Under the pieces are notes generated by a model, which did no database searches, was not told the origin of the DNA, and saw nothing but the letters and a program-made list of their open reading frames with translations. The translations under genes were made by a program, and so were the position numbers. Positions 34,701-41,570 of a stretch of DNA of 64,000 nucleotides are shown here, piece by piece. This DNA is from Rhodocyclaceae bacterium. Its GTDB lineage: Bacteria > Pseudomonadota > Gammaproteobacteria > Burkholderiales > Rhodocyclaceae. Every line of letters starts with the position of its first letter. Within the stretch, counting starts at the first letter, position 1. The stretch spans positions 39,722-103,721 of the forward strand of contig VBWA01000003.1 of assembly GCA_006218025.1 (NCBI GenBank), given 5' to 3'.

Positions 34701-35344
34701 TCATGGAGGTGGCCGCCCTCTACGCCGGTCACGCCGACTTCGACCCCGCCCAACTCGTCGCGGAACGAGTCGTCGGCGAAGCCGTCCCCTTCCTGCCCGT
34801 GCTGCGCTACACCGAGACCGGCCTGCGCAAACGCGCCCAGTGGGAAGCTACCTGGGCTTCGCAGCGCCGCGAGGACGCAGGTGAAAGCGTCGGCAAGATC
34901 CCGGTTCCGCCCAAGTATCAGAGCAAGGATTTCCTGAAATCCGATGTCTGGCGCCTGCGCGGCGGCCTGGACGTGCCCAAGGAACGCTGGATCAGCTACC
35001 CCGGTTGCGAACGCGGCGCCGACGGCAGCTTGGTGATCGCCTGGGCTGGCTGGAACCACCTGCAACAAGCCACCGCGATTGCAGCTTATTACCTCGACAT
35101 GAAAGACAACGAGGGCTGGCCGCCCGAGCGCCTGCAACCCCTGCTGGCCGGCATTCAGGAGTTGGTGCCCTGGCTCCAGCAGTGGCACAACGATCTGGAC
35201 CCCACCTACGGCGAGCGGATGGGCGATTACTACAAAGGCTTCGCCGCCGAAGAAGCACGTACTCTCGGCTTCACGCTGGATGACCTGCGGGCGTGGAGGC
35301 CGGCGGCGACGGTGGCGAAGCGTGGTCGCAAGAAGGCTGCTTAG
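31739..35344 (+). CDS. pglX: BREX type 2 DNA methyltransferase PglX
   Basis: A 1201-residue N6-adenine methyltransferase that modifies host DNA in BREX. SAM motif I 'IDPTCGSGHFLLGG' is at about residues 234-247 and catalytic motif IV N-P-P-Y at 373-376. Helical segments and the target-recognition region follow; the C-terminal 400 residues are BREX-specific. Bases from about 33420 to 33770 have visibly lower GC than the very GC-rich flanks, and this part should be in or near the target-recognition domain, suggesting exchange of specificity. ATG start in AT-rich sequence with no strong ribosome-binding site. The gene is uninterrupted. Confidence 0.94.
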   Translation: MINAPQLLADLTRRLTLLEADLRERIDTVPDLKTSLQAEWQAARDAERTAETFESWADQVITQAGVHWLLSCVFLRFIEDNELVDRPWIGGTPDSGRLNLARDRHEAYFRAHPLETDREYLLACFREAGSLPGLHTFFDEAHNPVFRLGISGDAAMALRSFWQQQDPNTGALLHDFTDPAWNTRFLGDLYQDLSEATRKRYALLQTPEFVEEFILDRTLTPAIREFGYREVRMIDPTCGSGHFLLGGFQRMADEWSRAEPARNRRDVAQKALDAVAGVDLNPFAVAISRFRLLVAALQASDVHRLSEAPNFKFNLAAGDSLLHGPELGRQQDRSLFDSAETHRGTALEHAYASEDLAEVNRILGQTYHAVVGNPPYITVKDAALNAAYRNRYKTCHMKYSLGVPFTERFFELARRPASADFSQDAGYVGLITANSFMKREFGKKLIEEFFPRVDFTHVIDTSGAYIPGHGTPTVILFGRDRAPVVSTVRTVMGIKGEPSTPDDPAQGLVWRSIVDQIDVAGSESAFVSVADTPRTTFARHPWSIGGGGAADLKEAIEAAGSARLESAIHEMGFGCVISEEEAFWDCNFIHLANASEMVRPIVAGDEVRDWQVVPVGKVLFPYDAKIGLLSESRVSKALWWARTLLGARRDFGNRSYREVGRPWWEYHQIPTARNRTPLTITFAEVATHNHFVLDRGGKVFNRTAPVIKLPAGASEDEHLGLLGLLNSSVACFWLKQVCHNKGSTVDQHGARQRTSPFEDFYAFNSTKVAEFPLIDNRPLDIATRLDTQARQLAESLPVALLADAGTRPLPTRASLDAARDHAAQLRRMMIASQDELDWRCYRPYDLLPSGIDASDLECDSPPEVALGERAFEIALARRVAAGTEQTTWFERHGSTPITEIPSHWPEDYRRIVQRRIDLIASDRNIGLIERPEYKRRWNSPSWESLEQVALKDWLLNRLEAAPKVGAGDTASLTSTNKLVDQMRADADFMEVAALYAGHADFDPAQLVAERVVGEAVPFLPVLRYTETGLRKRAQWEATWASQRREDAGESVGKIPVPPKYQSKDFLKSDVWRLRGGLDVPKERWISYPGCERGADGSLVIAWAGWNHLQQATAIAAYYLDMKDNEGWPPERLQPLLAGIQELVPWLQQWHNDLDPTYGERMGDYYKGFAAEEARTLGFTLDDLRAWRPAATVAKRGRKKAA

Positions 35345-35379
35345 AGCGGCGGCAAGAAAAACAACACAACAGGAAAGCC

Positions 35380-36615
35380 ATGACCGAGAACACTGCACCG
35401 CCCGTACCCGCCCCGGAGCCTTTGTTCATACTCGATTTGGGTGAGAACGGTGGAAGTTTCGCGCCGACAAGTCTTGACCAGATCAACGCTTGGGTCCAGA
35501 CCGAGCAGGCTTTCTGGTCATGGATGAACAGGAGCTACGGGAATCACGACCAGGGAATCAAGCAAGCGCTCAACCAGTTGCCCAACGCGCTGAAGCAGGT
35601 CTCTCAAGCGCTCCAGCACAAGGAGTCGAATCCGCAACACTACCAACAGCAGATTGCGGCGATACAAGACACGCTACGGGACGTGTTCGTCCAAAGAAAG
35701 TTCCCACACAGTTCGGCACCTCTTGCAAAGCGGATCGAGGCATATCGAAAAGATACCGGTGATGCGGCGGCAAGCTTTTTCGCCAGTGTGTTTGTGCCTC
35801 CCCAAACCGGCCAACACTTTCTGCCACAAGATCTGATTGCTTGGCGTGGACTGGTTGAAGGGTTAATCGAACGATTCAGTCTGGCGAGCGCACCCCAGAA
35901 AGGCCGCAAGCAAGCAGCCGAGCAGTCGTTTGAGCAGCTCAGGGTGAAGGCCGAACAACTGGTGGGTGAGAAGACCTCGACCTACGAGGCGCTGCACCGT
36001 GATTACGGCTCGCTGGCGGAAGAGATTCGCACTGCTGCTGGCAATCAGACGGCCCAGTTCGACACCGCACAGACCCAGCGTGACGGTGACTTCGAGAAGC
36101 TGGTGACCGGGCACAAGCTGGAAATGGAGAATCTGCGCAAGACCTTCCGCGAGGAAATTGCGTTACGAGCCCCGGCCGAGTACTGGGAAACCAAGCGCGC
36201 GGGCCACGTGCGTATGGCGCGGCTCACCGGCGGCTTATCTTTCGCTGGCATCGTCGGTGCAGCGGCACTGCTGAGTTGGTTCGTTCATGATCTGCTGCTC
36301 AATACAACACCCAACACGGCACCCGAGACCTGGCGGATAGCGGTGCTGGTGCTCATTGGACTCTTCACCGTTTGGGGTGTGCGCCTATTAGTTCGCATGT
36401 TCCTGAGCCACCTGCACCTGACGACTGACGCAGCCGAGCGTGTGGTGATGGTGCGAACCTATCTTTCCCTGCTGGAGGGTGATCGCCTAGCCAGCAAGGA
36501 AGACCGGCAACTGATCCTTCAGGCACTGTTCAGACCAGCGTCCGACGGTATCGTCAAGGATGAGGGTCTGCCGCCATCGATGTTCGAGTTCTTCACTCGT
36601 CAACCCCGGAGCTGA
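35380..36615 (+). CDS. DUF6161-like membrane protein inserted in BREX
   Basis: A 411-residue protein with helical, Gln-rich sequence, probable coiled coil at about residues 190-265, two membrane helices near 284-309 and 320-345, and a C-terminal cytoplasmic tail 'ERVVMVRTYLSLLEGDRLAS' then 'DRQLILQALFRPASDGIVKD'. That tail matches proteins I recall as DUF6161. ATG 35380 with AGGAAA upstream is preferred over a longer start that would overlap the end of pglX. It lies 35 bases after pglX and three before the fic gene, so it is in the BREX operon. It is not a core BREX gene. A membrane-linked accessory effector is plausible. Confidence 0.7.
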   Translation: MTENTAPPVPAPEPLFILDLGENGGSFAPTSLDQINAWVQTEQAFWSWMNRSYGNHDQGIKQALNQLPNALKQVSQALQHKESNPQHYQQQIAAIQDTLRDVFVQRKFPHSSAPLAKRIEAYRKDTGDAAASFFASVFVPPQTGQHFLPQDLIAWRGLVEGLIERFSLASAPQKGRKQAAEQSFEQLRVKAEQLVGEKTSTYEALHRDYGSLAEEIRTAAGNQTAQFDTAQTQRDGDFEKLVTGHKLEMENLRKTFREEIALRAPAEYWETKRAGHVRMARLTGGLSFAGIVGAAALLSWFVHDLLLNTTPNTAPETWRIAVLVLIGLFTVWGVRLLVRMFLSHLHLTTDAAERVVMVRTYLSLLEGDRLASKEDRQLILQALFRPASDGIVKDEGLPPSMFEFFTRQPRS

Positions 36616-36618
36616 CGC

Positions 36619-37701
36619 ATGTTTGATCGCAACCAGCCATTCAACAAGCTTCCCGCCCTGCCCCCTGCCGCTGATGTGGAAACGGCGGCGATTCTCAAGA
36701 AGGCCATCACCGCCAGTCGGGCCTTGGCCGAGCTCAAGGGCATGGCCGAGCGCATGCCCAATCAGGCCATGCTGATCGACAGCCTGGTGCTGCAGGAAGC
36801 GCGTGCATCGTCGGAAATCGAGAACATCCTGACGACCAACGACGAGATCTTCAAGGCGGCCTCGGATGAAGCCCAGCCGGCCAGCCCCGAGGCCAAGGAG
36901 GTGCTGCGCTACCGGCAGGCGCTGAACCACGGCTTTCGGCAGATCAAGGAGCGACCGCTGGCGTCGAGCCTGTTCATCGAGATCGCCCAGATCATCAAGC
37001 AGGCCGAGTTCAGCGTGCGCCGCACGCCTGGCACCCGCATCGCCAACAGCCGCGGCGAGACGATCTACACACCGCCCGAGGGCGAATCGATCATCCGCGA
37101 CAAGCTGCGCGACCTCGAGAATTTCATGCATGCCGAAGATGGACCGGGCGGCATGGACGTGCTGGTGAAGCTGGCGCTGATGCATTACCAGTTCGAGGCC
37201 ATCCACCCCTTTCCCGACGGCAACGGGCGCACCGGGCGCATCCTGAACATCCTGTTTCTGGTGGAGCGCGGCTTGCTGAACCTGCCGGTGCTGTACTTGT
37301 CGCGCTACATCATCGACCACAAGCCGGCCTATTACGAGGGCCTGCGGCGGGTGACCGAAGAAGGCGCCTGGAGCGACTGGGTGCTCTACATGCTGGATGC
37401 CGTGGAGCAGACGTCGCTGCGCACGCGTCAGCAGATCACGGACATCCTGGCGCTGATGGAGACGGTGCGCGAGCAGGTGCAGCGCGAGGCCCCGAGCGTT
37501 TACAGCAAGGACCTGATCGAGCAGATCTTCCGTCAGCCGTACTGCAAGATCCAGTTCCTCGAACGTGCGGGCATGGGCACCCGTCAGACCTGCTCGAAGT
37601 ACCTGCGCGAGCTGGAACGTCTGGGCGTACTTCAGGGCCAGAAGATGGGGCGTGAGATCTATTTCATCAACCGGGGGCTGTTCGAGTTGCTGACGCGCTG
37701 A
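36619..37701 (+). CDS. Fic-domain protein with N-terminal inhibitory motif
   Basis: A 360-residue Fic-family protein, most likely an AMP-transferase. The catalytic motif 'HPFPDGNGRTGR' begins at His196 and is complete (H-x-F-x-D-G-N-G-R-x-x-R). An inhibitory motif S-x-x-x-E-N (Ser64 to Asn69 in 'RASSEIENIL') lies in the N-terminal helix, marking a self-inhibited (class II) Fic enzyme. The C-terminal 80 residues look like a winged helix ('TRQTCSKYLRELERLGVLQG'). It follows the DUF6161-like gene by three bases inside the BREX operon. Target unknown; AMPylation of a host or BREX protein when inhibition is lifted is a reasonable hypothesis. Confidence 0.9.
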   Translation: MFDRNQPFNKLPALPPAADVETAAILKKAITASRALAELKGMAERMPNQAMLIDSLVLQEARASSEIENILTTNDEIFKAASDEAQPASPEAKEVLRYRQALNHGFRQIKERPLASSLFIEIAQIIKQAEFSVRRTPGTRIANSRGETIYTPPEGESIIRDKLRDLENFMHAEDGPGGMDVLVKLALMHYQFEAIHPFPDGNGRTGRILNILFLVERGLLNLPVLYLSRYIIDHKPAYYEGLRRVTEEGAWSDWVLYMLDAVEQTSLRTRQQITDILALMETVREQVQREAPSVYSKDLIEQIFRQPYCKIQFLERAGMGTRQTCSKYLRELERLGVLQGQKMGREIYFINRGLFELLTR

Positions 37702-37719
37702 GCGTGACAGGGCAGCTTC

Positions 37720-37780
37720 CGATTTATATATGTTAAAACTAAAGCCACTTTTTTAACACGTTATAGCTATATGTTCGTTT
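37720..37780 (+). promoter_or_regulatory. AT-rich dyad before pglY, possible internal promoter
   Basis: The 128-base gap between fic and pglY contains an AT-rich block. GTTAAAA (37732-37738) and TTTTAAC (37751-37757) form a dyad, with TATAGCTAT just after. It may be an internal promoter or operator allowing pglY onward to be expressed apart from the accessory pair. Confidence 0.35.
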
Positions 37781-37829
37781 CAACAACATGTCCGCCTCAC
37801 CAGGCGAGTACCAGAGAAGGAGCCCACTG

Positions 37830-40800
37830 ATGACGCTGCTGAAAGACCTGATCGCCATTCCCGAGCGCGTACACCAGGGCGACTTCGTGCTCAAGCTGTC
37901 CGAAGGCGTGACCCACGCCGAGGCGACCCTGCGCGATTATGTGGTGACGCCGCAACTGGTGGACTGCTTTGACAACGCATTGGGTTTTATCAAGCAATCG
38001 GTTGAGTCCGGCGGCAGCAAGGCGGCCTACCTGCATGGAAGTTTCGGCTCGGGCAAGTCGCACTTCATGGCCGTTCTTAACCTCTTGCTGGCGGGCAACA
38101 CCCAGGCGCGGGCGACACCCGAGCTCGCCAACGTAGTGGCCAAGCACGGTTGGACGCATGGCAAGAAATTCCTGCTGGTGCCGTACCACATGATCGGCGC
38201 CCGGGACATGGAGAGCGGCATCCTGGGGCAGTACGCTGAATTCGTGCGGCGGCTGCATCCTGAAGCACCGGTTCCCGGGTTTTACCTGGCCGAGGGGTTG
38301 TTTGCGGACGCCCAGCGCATGCGCGAGCAAATGGGCGATGCTGCCTTCTTTACCAAACTCAATGAAGGCACCGCCAGTGGTTCAGGTTCGGGTTCGCGTG
38401 GCGAGGGCGGCAATAGTGGCAGTGGCTGGGGCGACATGGATTCCGGCTGGGATGCGGCCAGCTTTGACGCGGCTACGCTGGAGGCACCCAACGGTGAAGA
38501 ACGATCACGCCTGGTGGGCGACCTGATCAGTCAGTTCTTTTCTGCGTATCGCACTTTGGCGGGCGGGGGCGAATCGTTTGTGTCGCTGGACGATGGCCTT
38601 AGCATCATGACCCGCCATGCACAAGCCCTGGGTTACGACGCCATCATCCTTTTCCTCGACGAGCTGGTTTTGTGGCTGGCCAGTCATGCGGCCGACGTCG
38701 GTTTTGTCAGTCGCGAGGGCACCAAGCTGGTGAAGCTGGTGGAGGCGACCAATGCCGACCGGCCGATTCCACTCGTGAGCTTCGTAGCCCGGCAGCGTGA
38801 TTTGCGCGATCTGGTGGGAGAAAACCTGGCGGGGGCGGTGCATGCCCAATTCAGCGACGTATTGCGCCACTGGGAAGCACGCTTCCATCGAATTACGCTG
38901 GAAGACCGGAACTTGCCGGCCATTGCGGAAAAGCGGGTCTTACGCCCCATCAATGAAGCCGCGCGTCAAACTTTGGCCGCCGCGTTTGAGGAGATTTTGC
39001 GGGTCCGCAGGGATGTGCTTGACACACTGCTGACAACGTCCGCCGATCGGGACATGTTCCAGAAGGTCTATCCATTTTCACCCGCGTTGGTGCAAACGCT
39101 CATCGCCGTGTCTGCGGCGCTTCAGCGCGAACGCACGGCCCTGAAGTTGATGATGCAGTTGCTGGTGGATCGGCGCGCCGATCTGGAGCTGGGTCAGTTG
39201 ATCCCTGTCGGCGATTTGTACGACGCGATCAGCGAAGGCGACGAGCCGTTTTCCGAGGGTATGCGCCTGCATTTTGACAATGCCAAGCGCTTGTATTCCC
39301 AGCGGCTGCTGCCCATGCTGGAGCGTCAGCACAATGTAACCATGGAGGCGATCAAACTCGGTCAGGCAGACCCTACCGCGGCAAAGAACCTGCGTAACGA
39401 TGCACGTCTGCTCAAGACGCTATTGCTGGGTGCGTTGGTGCCCGAAGTGGAATCCCTCAAGGGCCTGACGGCCCAGCGGCTGGCGGCATTGAATCACGGC
39501 ACCTTCAAGTCTCCCATCCCCGGCCGTGAAGCACAGGACGTGCTGCGCAAATGCCGCGACTGGGCTTCGGCGATCGGCGAGATCAAGATCACCGAAGACC
39601 AGAACCCGGTGGTGTCGATCCAGGTGACGGGGGTGGATATCGAACCCATCCTGCGGGCCGCTGAAACCAATGACAATGCCGGCAACCGGCGCAAGAAAAT
39701 TCGGGAGACCTTGTTTTCCGAATTGGGCATCCCCGACGACGGCGACATGTTCACCACGTACGAATTCACCTGGCGAGGTACTCGCCGCGAAGTGGAACTG
39801 CTGTACGAAAACGTGCGCGAAATGGCCGACGACCGTTTGCGCGGCCGCTCAGGTGCATGGACTGTGGTGCTGGATTTCCCCTTTGACGAACCCAACCGCA
39901 GCTCGGCGGACGACATCGCCCGCCTGGCGGACTACCATGGCGGTGACACCAAAACTCTGGTGTGGTTGCCCTCGTTTTTCAGCAACAAGGCGCTCGCCGA
40001 TTTGGGACGCCTTGTGGTGTTGGACCACATTCTTTCGGGTGACCGGTTTGAAAGCTACGCATCTCACCTGAGCTTTGTGGATCGGGTGCAGGCCAAGGCC
40101 CTGGCCAAGAATCAATTGGGGCAACTGCAGATCAAGCTGCGCAGCCAGCTTGAAGTGGCTTTTGGCATCAGTACCGAACCACACGATGCGGTAAGCAACG
40201 CGCTTACCGCCGACCAGCAGTTTCACTCCCTCGACCCCACCCTGTCGCCGCGACCGCCTGTAGGTGCCAGCTTCAAGGAAGCCTTCGAGGCTCTGTTGGG
40301 ACAGCTTTTTGCGCACCAGTACCCTGCCCATCCGGTATTCGATACTGACATCAAACCCGCCGTCATTCGCAGGATTTGGCCGGAGGTGCAGCGCGCCATT
40401 GAAGCGACGGACCGCCGGGGTCTGGTGCAGGATTCCGGTACACGTCGATTGGTTCGCTCCGTGGTGAACCCCTGCCAATTGGGGCAAATGGGCGAGACGC
40501 ACTTGCTGGTCGAAGATCATTGGCGTTCACGTTTTGCGCAGAGCCATGCGCGCGATGGCGGCGGCACGATGACGGTGGCGCAATTGCGTCGCTGGATCGA
40601 CACGCCAAACCCCATGGGGCTGCCATTGGAGCTGCAGAACCTCATCATCTTGAGCTTTGCCGCCCTGACAAACCGCCGCTTCATTTTGCGTGGTGGTCCG
40701 ATTGAACCGACCACCGACAGTCTGGCCGACGAGCTTGAGTTGCGCGAACAAGCTCTGCCGGATACCGCCCATTGGGCAACGGCGGTGAACCGCGCCGCCA

Positions 40801-41570
40801 GCCTGTTTGGGCTGACGGTACCGCAAACGCTCAATGCCGGCAATGTCGGTCGCTTGGTTGACGATGTTCGCCGCGAGGCCGGCGCCAAACGTGAAGCGGT
40901 GGGCAAGCTGGTGGTGTCGGTGCGAGACCGTGTTGCACGCTACGCTGCTTCAATCGATGGCCGTGTGCGCACCAGTGAATCGACTCAGGCGCTGCTGGCC
41001 GCACTGCAGGCGGCGACCGACGCCGAACTGGTGCAAGTCCTGGCCACCGCATCCATCGAAACGTCTGAAGCCGCTGTGGGCCGCTGCATTGGTCAGGCCC
41101 AGAATTTGGCCGACGCTTTGAGCAACGCCAAGTGGAACATTTTTGATGCCATGCGTGACCTGCAGGATCATCGACAGGCGGCAGCGGCGGCCATCCTGAG
41201 TCGCTTGATCGAAGCGCTGGGCAGCGATGAACACGTTATTCCGCTGAAGTCGAAGCTTGAGGAACTTGAGCGCGACGCGGTTCATTTACTGACCGTCGCC
41301 GCACCTGCGGCTACATCTGCTCCGTCGTCTGCTGGTGCGCCCACGCCGCCGGGCGCTGCGCCCATGCCCATGCCACCAGCCCAGGCGCCTTTTACCGGCA
41401 CCGGAGCGCCGCCTGCGGCGCCCGTATTTGTGGAGGAGGCGCAGGAGATTGACCTTGACAGCGAAGCGGCAGCCTTGGTGTTGAAGACCCTGCAAGAACG
41501 ACTTCAAAGCGACCATGAACTGGAATTGAGCCTGAGCTGGCGACTGGCGCGTCGGAGTTCGCAGCCATGA
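37830..41570 (+). CDS. pglY: BREX type 2 ATPase PglY
   Basis: A 1246-residue ATPase. Walker A 'HGSFGSGKSHFMAVL' is at about residues 69-83 (Lys76), with a probable Walker B in 'ALGYDAIILFLDELVLWL'. Residues about 186-220 are an unusual Gly/Ser-rich linker ('GSGSGSRGEGGNSGSGWGDM'). The extreme C-terminus has a Pro/Ala-rich linker ('TPPGAAPMPMPPAQAPF') before an acidic tail. PglY is essential to type 2 BREX and may move or remodel DNA with PglZ. ATG 37830 is chosen because GAAGGAG lies seven bases upstream; an earlier start at 37788 is possible. The stop overlaps the pglZ start. Confidence 0.93.
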   Translation: MTLLKDLIAIPERVHQGDFVLKLSEGVTHAEATLRDYVVTPQLVDCFDNALGFIKQSVESGGSKAAYLHGSFGSGKSHFMAVLNLLLAGNTQARATPELANVVAKHGWTHGKKFLLVPYHMIGARDMESGILGQYAEFVRRLHPEAPVPGFYLAEGLFADAQRMREQMGDAAFFTKLNEGTASGSGSGSRGEGGNSGSGWGDMDSGWDAASFDAATLEAPNGEERSRLVGDLISQFFSAYRTLAGGGESFVSLDDGLSIMTRHAQALGYDAIILFLDELVLWLASHAADVGFVSREGTKLVKLVEATNADRPIPLVSFVARQRDLRDLVGENLAGAVHAQFSDVLRHWEARFHRITLEDRNLPAIAEKRVLRPINEAARQTLAAAFEEILRVRRDVLDTLLTTSADRDMFQKVYPFSPALVQTLIAVSAALQRERTALKLMMQLLVDRRADLELGQLIPVGDLYDAISEGDEPFSEGMRLHFDNAKRLYSQRLLPMLERQHNVTMEAIKLGQADPTAAKNLRNDARLLKTLLLGALVPEVESLKGLTAQRLAALNHGTFKSPIPGREAQDVLRKCRDWASAIGEIKITEDQNPVVSIQVTGVDIEPILRAAETNDNAGNRRKKIRETLFSELGIPDDGDMFTTYEFTWRGTRREVELLYENVREMADDRLRGRSGAWTVVLDFPFDEPNRSSADDIARLADYHGGDTKTLVWLPSFFSNKALADLGRLVVLDHILSGDRFESYASHLSFVDRVQAKALAKNQLGQLQIKLRSQLEVAFGISTEPHDAVSNALTADQQFHSLDPTLSPRPPVGASFKEAFEALLGQLFAHQYPAHPVFDTDIKPAVIRRIWPEVQRAIEATDRRGLVQDSGTRRLVRSVVNPCQLGQMGETHLLVEDHWRSRFAQSHARDGGGTMTVAQLRRWIDTPNPMGLPLELQNLIILSFAALTNRRFILRGGPIEPTTDSLADELELREQALPDTAHWATAVNRAASLFGLTVPQTLNAGNVGRLVDDVRREAGAKREAVGKLVVSVRDRVARYAASIDGRVRTSESTQALLAALQAATDAELVQVLATASIETSEAAVGRCIGQAQNLADALSNAKWNIFDAMRDLQDHRQAAAAAILSRLIEALGSDEHVIPLKSKLEELERDAVHLLTVAAPAATSAPSSAGAPTPPGAAPMPMPPAQAPFTGTGAPPAAPVFVEEAQEIDLDSEAAALVLKTLQERLQSDHELELSLSWRLARRSSQP

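Noticed and set aside
34304..35398. Open frame of 364 codons on the minus strand
   Set aside because: Antisense to the 3' end of pglX; no recognisable domain.
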